Assembly (NCBI GenBank): GCA_963763885.1
Contig: CAVXQD010000007.1
Location: forward strand, 1,674,001 to 1,738,000
Reading direction: 5' to 3'
Origin: JANNBN01 sp963763885
GTDB lineage: Bacteria; Actinomycetota; Acidimicrobiia; Acidimicrobiales; JANYDT01
Length of the DNA: 64,000 bases
Shown here: positions 17,057 to 25,470 of the stretch, in pieces
Position numbering within the stretch: position 1 is the stretch's first letter
Layout of the letters: each line of letters opens with the position of its first letter
Program-made: the position numbers and the translations under genes
Notes under the pieces: model-generated
Databases searched by the model: none
Told to the model about the DNA's origin: nothing
Seen by the model: only the letters and a program-made list of their open reading frames with translations

Positions 17057-17808
17057 AAAGTTCCCGGACGATCGGGTTCTTGGGCAGGTTTACGTGCGTA
17101 CACCACAAGGCTCTTGCCCAACACTGGTTGCAGGATCCGTTCCGGGAGATCGGTGTACCAAGGGTGCTTCATCATGTCGGTCACTAACAGGTTGTGGTAG
17201 CGCTTCACGAGACGGTGATTGTCTGCCTTGTCCAAACCGACTGCGCACCGAAGCCACCAATACGGAGAGTGCAACGCGTGAGCGTGGTGGTGACCCGTCA
17301 CTTCTAACCCAACCGACCGCAGCCGATCCTGGACCTGCCGCTTGCGATAGATGCGCACGTGCCCACCAACAGAAAGAGGAGCGTGATACTCCGACGACAA
17401 CGCCCAGTTCACCAACTCTGGCAGGTACGTAGGAACTGTCACCGCAATGGAACCGCCAGGGCGGGTGACGCGTGCGATTTCTCGCATGGCTCCAAGGTCG
17501 TCGGTGATGTGCTCAAGAACTTCCGAAGTGATCACGCGGTCAAACGTGCCATCCGCAAACGGGAGAGACAGGGCATCACCCACGCCAACAGCGCTCCGGC
17601 CGCCCGCAAGTAGTGCTTCGGTCGGTTCTAGTTCCATCGCAAGAAGCGTGGAACCCGCCTGGCGGATGTCGGCGAGGCTGCGGTCAACCGCAACCACCTG
17701 AGCCCCAAGCCGCCGTGCCTGGAACGCATGACGACCCAACCCTGCACCGAGGTCAAGAAAACGGTCTCCGGGCTGAAGCCCAAGGCGGTCAAACCGAACA
17801 GTAAGCAT
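17053..17808 (-). CDS. Class I SAM-dependent methyltransferase
   Basis: A 251-residue protein with a complete Methyltransf_11 core: FLDLGAGLGRHAFQARRLG (motif I), VVAVDRS (acid at the end of beta-2), VGVGDALSLPFADGTFDRV, and SEVLEHITDDLGAMREIARV. A further C-terminal part (WALSSEYHAPLSVGGHVRIY, HAHALHSPYWWLRCAVGL) is aromatic-rich and may bind the acceptor. It lies between a GT4 (5 bases upstream) and the toroid gene (4-base overlap), so all three are very likely co-translated and act on one substrate, which is unknown. Confidence 0.88.
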   Translation of the reverse strand: MLTVRFDRLGLQPGDRFLDLGAGLGRHAFQARRLGAQVVAVDRSLADIRQAGSTLLAMELEPTEALLAGGRSAVGVGDALSLPFADGTFDRVITSEVLEHITDDLGAMREIARVTRPGGSIAVTVPTYLPELVNWALSSEYHAPLSVGGHVRIYRKRQVQDRLRSVGLEVTGHHHAHALHSPYWWLRCAVGLDKADNHRLVKRYHNLLVTDMMKHPWYTDLPERILQPVLGKSLVVYARKPAQEPDRPGTL

Positions 17809-17813
17809 GCGTA

Positions 17814-19244
17814 CTACCTTGAGAACTTGCTGAGTGAAATGGGACCACGACCCGACCAGTGGGCCCAGGGTCCGTGCCCTTCAGAGCGCTTTCCACGAGG
17901 AAGCGTCCCCGGCATCGGCAATCCGTTTCGACGCGCACGTTCGCGGTCCTCAAGAAGAAGCCGCCACTGATCGACGGTACCTTCAGCCGCAACGCGCCAC
18001 GTGAACCGGTTCAGAACCCGGGCCCTGCCACCTTCACCCATACGGGCTCGGAGTTCAGGATCATCGAGCATCCGTTTGATGGCAACAGCCAGCGCGTCGG
18101 GATCGTTAGGCGGAACGGTGAGCGCTGCGACTCCGTTGGGGCCGACAACTTCCGGAAGCGCTCCGCCCGTTGTGGTGATCAACGGCGTGCCGCATGCCAT
18201 GAATTCAATGGCCGGCAACGAGAAGCCCTCGTACAGACTGGGGACCACAGCGACGGTTGCTTCGTTGTACAACTCCACCATTCGTTCATCCGTAAGCCCA
18301 CTTACGAATGTGACGATGTCTTCAAGCCCGAGCTTCTTGAGGAGCTCTGGCAGCACCGATCCTTCGCGCTGCTTACCGATGATGGTCAGCAGCACAGGCC
18401 GTTGCGCGCGCACCTTGGCAATTGCTTCCAACAACGGGCGAAGGCCCTTCAAGGGGACGTCAGCACTTGCGGCGGTCAAGACTCGGTACTCCTCGCGTTG
18501 GATATGCGGGAGTGGCTTAAACCGCTGATGGTCGACACCGACAGGAACAACGTGCAGTTGCTCGGCTGGCACCTTCATTTGGGTGACGATGTCCTTCTTG
18601 GAATTGTCCGACACCGTGATGATGCGAGGGATGGACCGAGCCACCTCGATCTGCATTCCAAGGAATCCATACCAACGATTCAGCGAGAACTTGCGCTTTG
18701 CGGTAGCACCGTGCTTCTGCGCCTCTTGTACTTCGAGGTCACGGTCGACGGTGATTGGGTGATGCAGGGTTGCAGCAACAGCCATGCCGTCTTCCTGCAA
18801 CTGGCGAATGCCGTAACCGAAACACTGGTTGTCGTGGACAAGGTCGTACTCGTGTCCGTGTTCTTTGAAATAGCGCCGGGCACGCAAACTGAAGGTCCAC
18901 GGTTCAGGGAAGCCGCTTGTACACATATGTGCAAACTCGAACAGATCAATATCGAGGTGCGCACGACCACGCAGCTCGTGCGGGCGCGGGATGTGCCACG
19001 GGTCATCGGCACGGAACAGGTCAAGCGACGGCAGCTTCACCAAGCGAGCGCCGGGGTCAAGAATGGGCCACGGCTGACCACAGATCACATCGACCGCGTG
19101 GCCCATTTCGACGAGTTCTCTGGCCATGTAGCGCGTGTAGACGCCCTGACCACCGGAGTATGGGTTGCCCCGGTAGACAAGCCATGCGACACGCAAACGC
19201 GAAGCATCGGACCCGTTCGGGTAAGGCGTGACGGGTGACTGCAT
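17814..19244 (-). CDS. Glycosyltransferase family 4
   Basis: A 476-residue GT-B enzyme. N-terminal half: RVAWLVYRGNPYSGGQGVYT, with the Gly-rich donor/acceptor loop, and YDLVHDNQCFGYGIRQL. C-terminal half: VVPVGVDHQRFKPLP, LLTIIGKQREGSVLPELLKK, and VVPSLYEGFSLPAIEFMACG with both glutamates of the EX7E motif. It begins the three-gene operon with the methyltransferase and toroid protein. The C-terminal 40 residues are basic and low-complexity. Confidence 0.93.
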   Translation of the reverse strand: MQSPVTPYPNGSDASRLRVAWLVYRGNPYSGGQGVYTRYMARELVEMGHAVDVICGQPWPILDPGARLVKLPSLDLFRADDPWHIPRPHELRGRAHLDIDLFEFAHMCTSGFPEPWTFSLRARRYFKEHGHEYDLVHDNQCFGYGIRQLQEDGMAVAATLHHPITVDRDLEVQEAQKHGATAKRKFSLNRWYGFLGMQIEVARSIPRIITVSDNSKKDIVTQMKVPAEQLHVVPVGVDHQRFKPLPHIQREEYRVLTAASADVPLKGLRPLLEAIAKVRAQRPVLLTIIGKQREGSVLPELLKKLGLEDIVTFVSGLTDERMVELYNEATVAVVPSLYEGFSLPAIEFMACGTPLITTTGGALPEVVGPNGVAALTVPPNDPDALAVAIKRMLDDPELRARMGEGGRARVLNRFTWRVAAEGTVDQWRLLLEDRERARRNGLPMPGTLPRGKRSEGHGPWAHWSGRGPISLSKFSR

Positions 19245-19384
19245 GGCTTGCTCAGGTTACAGGTGTTACCGCAACAAACGCATCGACGGGGATTACACCC
19301 CATTCACGCGCCCCAACTGTCGGCCACCGGGCGCCTGGAGGATCGCCGGGTCGGTCAATTTCTGCATCGGGTTAACGTGGTGTC

Positions 19385-20047
19385 ATGCCTGCACCTGTCT
19401 CAACCCCGTCGGCGAACCAGTCGGGCACCCGGCCACAAGCCCAGTTCAGGGACCAGGACGGAGACGGGACCTACAACCCCACGTCGCTGAGCCGCAAAAC
19501 AGGTCTCATCACGTGCCTCGTCATTGCTTCCGTGGTGGTGGTTATGGTGCTCAGCGGGTTGATTCGGGCGTCAAACCGGCCGGACCAATTCACCCGGGCA
19601 AACAATGACCTCAAGGCAGCGATCGAAAAGCTTCCCTTCACGGCCCGGTTGCCGCAACAACCACCCGCTGGCGCGCGGTTGGTTGGCGTCATCGTGCAGA
19701 TTCCCGAAGATGACCGCGGCCCAAGTGTCTACGCAGTTGAAACCACGTACACCGTGATCGGCGACAAGCAGGCTGAGAACGGCTCCGCTCGATACGTACG
19801 GGTATGGCAGACCAACGACGTGTATCTGCGGAAGCGGGCCCTTGACCCGCTCTCCGAGGCGCCAGACCCAACCGACATCGCAGGACAAACCTGGTTCCGC
19901 CGCACGGGTGAGTCGCTGGAACGACAAGCCGGGGTGTCGTACACCACGCGCTACGCAGACGGCATCACGATGGTCGTCAGCGGCCCCGACGAGCAACTGG
20001 TGCTCGACACCATCGACACCATCGCCCAAGCGCCTGCAGCTGCCTGA
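19385..20047 (+). CDS. Membrane-anchored protein of unknown function
   Basis: A 220-residue protein. A hydrophilic N-terminal tail (about 37 residues) is followed by one hydrophobic helix (GLITCLVIASVVVVMVLSGL) and an extracytoplasmic domain of about 160 residues with mixed beta character (ARLVGVIVQIPEDD, VYAVETTYTVIGD, YVRVWQTNDVYL). The layout resembles single-pass DUF4245-type actinobacterial proteins, but I could not match a defining motif. It is divergent from the GT4 operon (140 bases between starts) and convergent with the peptidase. Confidence 0.65.
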   Translation: MPAPVSTPSANQSGTRPQAQFRDQDGDGTYNPTSLSRKTGLITCLVIASVVVVMVLSGLIRASNRPDQFTRANNDLKAAIEKLPFTARLPQQPPAGARLVGVIVQIPEDDRGPSVYAVETTYTVIGDKQAENGSARYVRVWQTNDVYLRKRALDPLSEAPDPTDIAGQTWFRRTGESLERQAGVSYTTRYADGITMVVSGPDEQLVLDTIDTIAQAPAAA

Positions 20048-20081
20048 TCCTGGATTCGCTTCCGGCCTATCGGCGACTCCC

Positions 20082-21533
20082 TCAACCAGCCTCGGCGTTG
20101 ATCCCGTGTTTGCGAAGCACGGCTGGCGCATTTGGGAACCGTTCCGATAACGCCCGGATGACGTCGCTCGGCCGCGCAACCCGGTAGCCCTTGCTCCCCA
20201 TCAAACGCGCAAGTGCGCAATCGACCTCTCCTGGGTCCCCCAGCGCATGGAGCGCGTGCAGGGTCTGTACGTACACACTTCGGTAGTAGCTGGCTCGGTG
20301 TACGTCCCAGTAAGTCATCGGCAGCCCAGCCCGTCCAAGTCCGTCGGCTGGTATCGGCTTTGCAACAAACGCTGCAAGCGTCCCATCGGCGCGCGCTTCA
20401 GCCCACGTGGCCAGCCCCTCGTCTATCCACGGATCGCGTCCCTGGTCGTTGCCTACCAGGCCATAGAACCACTGGTGGGCGACTTCATGGGTGGTGGTGC
20501 GGCCGATTGAACCCGGCCCTTGCATCACATGCGAGGGAAACTCGATGCCTCCTTTTAAGCCGGGCGTGATTGCCAACGTGTAGGTGGGCCACGGATAGTC
20601 GCCGTACAGGTCGGACAAGAGGCGGATGGCCCGTACGACGCGGGTTTTGTACGCCGCAGCTGACTCTCGCAGGGGTGCGGCGACACCCACGACAACAAGC
20701 ACGGTTCGGCGTCCCGGGCCGAGCGAAACATTGGAACGAACAAGCGAGCCGTCCGCGGAGGTGAACCGACCGACGGACATCGCCCAATCACGTTCCCCGG
20801 TTGAGGTCCAATGGCCAGGCTCGATCTCTTCGCCACTTGCAAGGACACTCACACCTTGCGCCCCGACTACCGACACCCGAACGTCCCAGTCTGCGGCCAC
20901 CGTCATCGACGATTCCGCACCGCTGCGCGTGGGCGGAGTGAGGTTCCATCCAACGCCGGGTTCCCAGGCGAGCACAGGGATGAACGACCCGAGACGCGCT
21001 GCCACGAAAGACCGATCAGCGGCACGCGAAAGCGAAATTCGATCGTTCACCTCCCCGGAGACAACCAGGGAAAAGTCCGCCCGGACCGTGACCAGCTGAC
21101 CAACTTCCGCGTTGACGGGAAGCTGAGCGATTGTTGGCGCTACGAGCACGGAACCGACACGGGTTTCGGTTTGCGCGCCGACCTCGCCGACGGCAACCCA
21201 ACTCTGCGTGAGCGACACCCGAGGAGCCAGAGGACCGCGGACTCCGCCGTTTGGCCACAGACGCAGGACTGCCCGGTCGATCACTCGATCGGGTCTGAAT
21301 CTGATGCTGACGGAGCCCGTTGCCTTGCCACTGCCGGTATCGAAATCGACAGATACTTGATAGTGCGGACGATCCTGCGGAAGCGTTGCTGGCTCCGCAG
21401 CGCACGGCCCCAATGGGATTGGCGCAGCGGTTACAGCGGTTACAGCGGTTGCAGCGGAATCGAGTCCAGGAACGCCGACCGCCAGACACGCCAGACACGC
21501 CATGGTGAAGAAGGCCGACACGCACCGACCCAT
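20082..21533 (-). CDS. Secreted M1-like (gluzincin) metallopeptidase
   Basis: A 483-residue protein. I chose the ATG at 21533 because it gives a signal peptide (GRCVSAFFTMACLACLAVG); a GTG at 21626 would run into the divergent neighbour. A beta-rich N-terminal domain is followed by the catalytic region with GLKGGIEFPSHVM (GxMEN equivalent), zinc motif HEVAHQW (His349, Glu350, His353) and third ligand in WIDEGLATWAE (Glu372), the spacing of aminopeptidase-N-like enzymes. It lacks the large C-terminal ARM domain of full M1 enzymes. Expected to trim exported peptides. Four 9-base repeats (21422-21457) encode VTAVTA-type residues just after the signal peptide. Confidence 0.85.
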   Translation of the reverse strand: MGRCVSAFFTMACLACLAVGVPGLDSAATAVTAVTAAPIPLGPCAAEPATLPQDRPHYQVSVDFDTGSGKATGSVSIRFRPDRVIDRAVLRLWPNGGVRGPLAPRVSLTQSWVAVGEVGAQTETRVGSVLVAPTIAQLPVNAEVGQLVTVRADFSLVVSGEVNDRISLSRAADRSFVAARLGSFIPVLAWEPGVGWNLTPPTRSGAESSMTVAADWDVRVSVVGAQGVSVLASGEEIEPGHWTSTGERDWAMSVGRFTSADGSLVRSNVSLGPGRRTVLVVVGVAAPLRESAAAYKTRVVRAIRLLSDLYGDYPWPTYTLAITPGLKGGIEFPSHVMQGPGSIGRTTTHEVAHQWFYGLVGNDQGRDPWIDEGLATWAEARADGTLAAFVAKPIPADGLGRAGLPMTYWDVHRASYYRSVYVQTLHALHALGDPGEVDCALARLMGSKGYRVARPSDVIRALSERFPNAPAVLRKHGINAEAG

Positions 21534-21580
21534 CGTGCTCGGGCCTCGGCGCGACCGCGGGCGCCTACTGTGGGAGGCCC

Positions 21581-22072
21581 ATGGCACCTCAACTTGTCGC
21601 CACTGCTTTGTGGACCGTGACATCACAACTCATCGTGACACTGGACGAGACCTTCGGGGAACCGATTGATGCGTATGTCAATGGATCGCAGGTGTGGTTA
21701 AGACCAGACGGGCCCAACGACACCACCATCGAGTATCGCCTTCATCCCGTTGCCGGATACCAACGCCCAGATGGTCTGCGTACAGAGGAAGTGTTTTCCA
21801 GCGTTGCCCTCGCGCTGGCCACCGGAGAACAGGCGCCGGCGCCGTTCACCGAACTCTGGGAAGGCCTCGAAGCGTTTGTTGCGTTCGACGACGAAGGTCC
21901 GTTGGAGGCCGCGCAAATCGCTCAGATCGGCGAAAAGGTGCTTGGGATTGCAGCTGATTGTGCTGGCCAGGCGGACCATGAGTCCATTGCCCAGGAGTGG
22001 CAGAACAGCAACCGCCAGACCTCCATCGTCAGCGCCCTGAGACTGCAGCTGACTCCAGCAGCGAAGTCGTAA
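21581..22072 (+). CDS. Hypothetical cytoplasmic protein
   Basis: A 163-residue acidic protein, no signal peptide or membrane helix. The N-terminal half has beta-type alternation (TSQLIVTLDETFGEPIDAYV, TTIEYRLHPVAGYQRPDGL) and the C-terminal half looks helical. I recognise no family. Divergent from the peptidase with 47 bases between starts, so the two may share a promoter region. Confidence 0.65.
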   Translation: MAPQLVATALWTVTSQLIVTLDETFGEPIDAYVNGSQVWLRPDGPNDTTIEYRLHPVAGYQRPDGLRTEEVFSSVALALATGEQAPAPFTELWEGLEAFVAFDDEGPLEAAQIAQIGEKVLGIAADCAGQADHESIAQEWQNSNRQTSIVSALRLQLTPAAKS

Positions 22073-22086
22073 CAGCAAGCTGCGGC

Positions 22087-22168
22087 GAGCAACTCATCGG
22101 ACCGGGCGCGGCCGAGCGGTGAACGGAGGGACGGAGCGAACCCGAGGTGGAGCAACTCATCGGACCGG
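22087..22168. repeat. 19-base direct repeat at the 3' end of the amylosucrase gene
   Basis: GAGCAACTCATCGGACCGG occurs at 22087-22105 and again at 22150-22168, 63 bases apart. The second copy covers the stop and last codons of the amylosucrase gene; the first lies downstream of it. This looks like a small local duplication of the gene's 3' end. Confidence 0.6.
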
Positions 22169-24178
22169 CGACGGGACTACGTCGTCGAGTGCCGTATCGG
22201 AGATCCAACGCACGCTGAGTGGTTTCATGCTCAGCAGACCGTTGGTGAGAAGAGAGCCAGGGGCCAACCGATCGTCTGGTTTCAGGAAACCCATGCGGTG
22301 CGGTAACTGGGGATCAAGCGGGACGGCTTCGTCGGAGACGTTGGCCAAAACCATCAACGCGCCCTTTGACGGATGACGTCGGACGAAGCCGAACACCGAC
22401 GGGTGGCCGATCCAGAACCACTGAACTGAACCCGCAGCGTGGATTGCTGGAATGGAACGGCGGACACTGATGAGGTGGGCGAACCGAGCGAACACCCGAC
22501 CCTCGACCGACAGGAGATCCTTGCGCTTTGCGGCGGAACCAGCCCATGGCATGTCGGGTCGGTGGATCCAACGGCTGTCGTCGGCGTGTTCCGGAGTATC
22601 CACATACCCATCGTGGTTGGCCAGTGCCAGTTCATCTCCCATGTAGATGAGTGGCACTCCGCCGAATCCGAGGACCACGCCGTACATCAACAACAGACGA
22701 TCTATTCCGGCCTGCAACGCCGCGTCGTCGCCGGTGTCCCGGGCTGCATCAATTCCGCAGAGCGCTGCAGCGGTTCCACAGGTTCGTTCGTCGCCCGTTT
22801 CGGGGTTGGTTGAGAACGCCACTCCACGAGCAAAACTGGTGGGGAAATCACCGCGAAAGAACTGCGAGAGGAACGACCGGTGGGCCGCACCCGAAACCAT
22901 GGCAGACCCAGCATCGTGATCTGTGACGGCCCAACCAATGTCGTCATGGCAGCGGACGTAGGTGCACCACGCAGTGTTGGAGGGCGCGGACTGCATTCGT
23001 AAGTGTGCATGGGTAATGAGGTCCGCCTTGCGTGTGGCAATGGAGCTCCACAGCATCACCATCAGCTGGTTGTGGTAGGCCAGTTCGCACTCTTGCCGTT
23101 CCACCCGCACGCCGTCCACGTGATGGGTGCCCAAGTATGGGACCAGCTGGTCTGGGCCGACGATGGCTTCGGCTTTCAACACCGTTGCAGGCGCGCCTAC
23201 GGCCAGGATGCAGCGCAGCGCCTGCGCAATGAGATGCGCTTCTGGTTGGTTCTGGCAATCGGTGCCAAGACGTTTCCACGTGAATGCGACCGCATCGAGA
23301 CGAAGCACTTCGACGCCAGCGTTGGAAAGGAATCCCATCACGCCGGCCATTTCCACCAACACCGACGGGTTGGCCCAGTTCAGATCCCACTGGTACGAGT
23401 TGAACGTGGTCCACACCCACCGCCCAAGCGGTTCGGACCACGTGAAGTTGCCAGGTGCAATCTCGGGAAACACCTCTGGAAGTGATTGTTCGTAACGGTC
23501 TGGTTCTGTGCGATCGGGGAACGTGAGGTAGTAGTCCAGATAATGCTTGTCACCGTCGATGGCACGCCGCGCCCATTCGTGTTCCGCAGCGGTGTGATTC
23601 ATGACGAAGTCGACGCACAGGCTGATGCCAGCCGAACGGAGTTGCGCCGCCAACGCGGAGAGATCCGCCATGGTTCCAAGTGCCGGGTCAACGTCGCAGT
23701 AGTCGAGAACTGCAAAACCGCCGTCGTTGGCACCTTCACGAGGCCGAATCACCGACATCAGGTGGAAGTAGCGAACCCCAAGTTCCTGCAGATACGAGAC
23801 ACGTTCGCCAACACCCGCGATGGTTCCGCCGAACTGCTCGCAGTACGCGACGTACCCAATCATGTCTGGCCGTTGGAACCAATCTGGCTGCGCCGACCGC
23901 CGAAGGTCGAGTAGACGCATCTCTTCGCAACGAGCTCCCGCAGTTGCTGCAGCAACGCGAAGTGCTTCTGTCAGAACCACGTCGAGGTCGAACGACCCGT
24001 AGAGCGCGCGGAGCGCACCGACGAGTTGCGGGAGGTGGTCCGTGACGCGCTCCCAGAAACGGGATTGCTCGGAGTCCGTGAGCGCTTTCAGCTCCTGCAA
24101 CAGTGCAACGCGAGCGCGTGAAATCAACGTTTGGGTATCGAGAGGTGGCACTTGGCCTGCTGGAGGGAACGCTCGCAT
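22157..24178 (-). CDS. Amylosucrase-type GH13 (GH13_4) enzyme
   Basis: A 673-residue enzyme; the ATG at 24178 is chosen because the longer frame (24247) runs into the operator. Conserved regions fit amylosucrase or sucrose hydrolase: CVDFVMNHTAAEHEWARRA, nucleophile Asp in VLRLDAVAFTWK, acid/base Glu in VLKAEAIVGPDQLVPYLG, and transition-state Asp in YVRCHDDIGWAVTDHDAG. These enzymes cleave sucrose, transferring glucose to an alpha-1,4-glucan (or water) and releasing fructose. The divergent LacI regulator and PfkB sugar kinase support a sucrose pathway. No signal peptide, so it acts in the cytoplasm. Hydrolase versus polymerase cannot be decided here. Confidence 0.9.
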   Translation of the reverse strand: MRAFPPAGQVPPLDTQTLISRARVALLQELKALTDSEQSRFWERVTDHLPQLVGALRALYGSFDLDVVLTEALRVAAATAGARCEEMRLLDLRRSAQPDWFQRPDMIGYVAYCEQFGGTIAGVGERVSYLQELGVRYFHLMSVIRPREGANDGGFAVLDYCDVDPALGTMADLSALAAQLRSAGISLCVDFVMNHTAAEHEWARRAIDGDKHYLDYYLTFPDRTEPDRYEQSLPEVFPEIAPGNFTWSEPLGRWVWTTFNSYQWDLNWANPSVLVEMAGVMGFLSNAGVEVLRLDAVAFTWKRLGTDCQNQPEAHLIAQALRCILAVGAPATVLKAEAIVGPDQLVPYLGTHHVDGVRVERQECELAYHNQLMVMLWSSIATRKADLITHAHLRMQSAPSNTAWCTYVRCHDDIGWAVTDHDAGSAMVSGAAHRSFLSQFFRGDFPTSFARGVAFSTNPETGDERTCGTAAALCGIDAARDTGDDAALQAGIDRLLLMYGVVLGFGGVPLIYMGDELALANHDGYVDTPEHADDSRWIHRPDMPWAGSAAKRKDLLSVEGRVFARFAHLISVRRSIPAIHAAGSVQWFWIGHPSVFGFVRRHPSKGALMVLANVSDEAVPLDPQLPHRMGFLKPDDRLAPGSLLTNGLLSMKPLSVRWISDTALDDVVPSPVR

Positions 24179-24209
24179 AGGTATTGCTCTCAGAATGTAA
24201 CAGCTGACC

Positions 24210-24223
24210 TGCAAGCGGTTGCA
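24210..24223. promoter_or_regulatory. LacI-type operator 1
   Basis: TGCAAGCGGTTGCA fits TGCAAnCGnTTGCA, a palindrome centred on CG as usual for LacI/GalR-family sites. It lies 32 bases upstream of the amylosucrase start, well placed to repress that gene. Confidence 0.65.
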
Positions 24224-24342
24224 AGCTGATATGAAGCCCACTCCCAACGGAGACTTCGTTGTTGGCGTTCTCCTACTTCTCTCCGTCCGGCAGGCAGCCG
24301 TTGCACAAAGTTGCAGGGTCTTGCAGTAATTGCAGTTAGTTT

Positions 24343-24356
24343 TGCAATCGCTTGCA
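24343..24356. promoter_or_regulatory. LacI-type operator 2
   Basis: TGCAATCGCTTGCA has the same TGCAAnCGnTTGCA pattern as operator 1, 133 bases away centre to centre and 59 bases before the regulator's own ATG. It suggests autoregulation and possible looping across the divergent promoters. Confidence 0.65.
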
Positions 24357-24414
24357 GGCTCGTGATCTTGTGCAAGTAGCCGTAACTGTTAAAACAAACC
24401 TTTTGGGACCCAAC

Positions 24415-25470
24415 ATGTCGATCCGCAATCACGGAACCAACCGCCCCGGACAGTCCCCGGCAACAATCGAAGATGTCGCAGTCGGCGCTGGCGTATCGAT
24501 GGCCACCGTCAGTCGAGCCCTCCGCGGCCTACCAAATGTTGCCGAATCAACACGCAACAACGTACTTGCGGTCGCAAAAGCCCTCAATTACCGCCCAGAC
24601 CCCCACGCAAGCAGGCTGGCTGCGGGGAAAACCCATGCCGTTGGCATGGCAGTCCCATGGCTTGGCCGTTGGTACTTCTCGCAAGTGGTCTCAGGAGCCC
24701 GTAACGCCTTCGCGGCCGCAGGCTATGACCTGCTGTTGTTCGGCGTGGGGTCCGGCGAGGAACGCAGCCGCTTCGTGCACGAGTGGGGCGTTCTCGACAA
24801 GCGCGTTGATGGGCTGCTGCTCGTTGACCTGAGGCTCGACCCAGACGAATTGGAAGCCGTTCGCAACGCCGGAACCACCGTCGCATCCGTCGGCGACAAG
24901 TACGAAGGATTTCCGTCGGTCACGGTGGACAACCGCAGCGGCGCCCGGATTGCGGTCCAGCATCTTCTCAACCTCGGCCACCGAGACATCGGCCTCATTG
25001 GCGACACTCCAGGCCCACTGCCGTTCTCGGTTCCATCGGACCGCCGCGCTGGCTGGTTCGAGGCGCTCACCGAAGCCGGAATCGAGCCCCGAGCCGAACT
25101 CGAAGTCTCCGGGCGCTTCACGGTTGAAGGTGGACACAAAGCAATGACTCAGCTGCTGGCCATTCGCCAACGTCCCACAGCGGTCTTCGCCATGTCCGAT
25201 GAAATGGCGATGGGTGCGATAAAGGCCGTGCGTGACCACGGGTTGTCGGTACCGGACGACGTCTCAATCGTCGGCTTCGACGGCCACGAACTCGCCGAGG
25301 TTATGGATCTCACCACAATTCGCCAACCGGTACTCGAGTCTGGTCAACACGCAGGCGAGTTTTTGCTGCAGGCGCTGACTGGTGGAACTGAAGTTCCACA
25401 CGAAGTAATGCCTACGGAGCTGGTCGTGCGTCGGACCTCTGCCCCACTACGTGGAAAAGTAGCCGGGTGA
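24415..25470 (+). CDS. LacI-family transcriptional regulator
   Basis: A 351-residue regulator. The ATG at 24415 is chosen over 24352, which would include part of operator 2's downstream sequence. The DNA-binding helix-turn-helix is ATIEDVAVGAGVSMATVSRAL (residues about 15-34) with the hinge KALNYRPDPHASRLA. The periplasmic-binding-protein-like core includes VGMAVPWLGRWYFSQVVSG, HLLNLGHRDIGLIGD and ISIVGFDGHE-like VSIVGFDGHE. It likely represses the divergent amylosucrase gene and its own operon, with a sugar as inducer. The stop overlaps the PfkB start (GTGA). Confidence 0.93.
   Translation: MSIRNHGTNRPGQSPATIEDVAVGAGVSMATVSRALRGLPNVAESTRNNVLAVAKALNYRPDPHASRLAAGKTHAVGMAVPWLGRWYFSQVVSGARNAFAAAGYDLLLFGVGSGEERSRFVHEWGVLDKRVDGLLLVDLRLDPDELEAVRNAGTTVASVGDKYEGFPSVTVDNRSGARIAVQHLLNLGHRDIGLIGDTPGPLPFSVPSDRRAGWFEALTEAGIEPRAELEVSGRFTVEGGHKAMTQLLAIRQRPTAVFAMSDEMAMGAIKAVRDHGLSVPDDVSIVGFDGHELAEVMDLTTIRQPVLESGQHAGEFLLQALTGGTEVPHEVMPTELVVRRTSAPLRGKVAG

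Noticed and set aside
17859..19238. 459-residue plus-strand frame opposite the GT4 gene
   Set aside because: It is entirely antisense to a well-supported glycosyltransferase and shows no family features.
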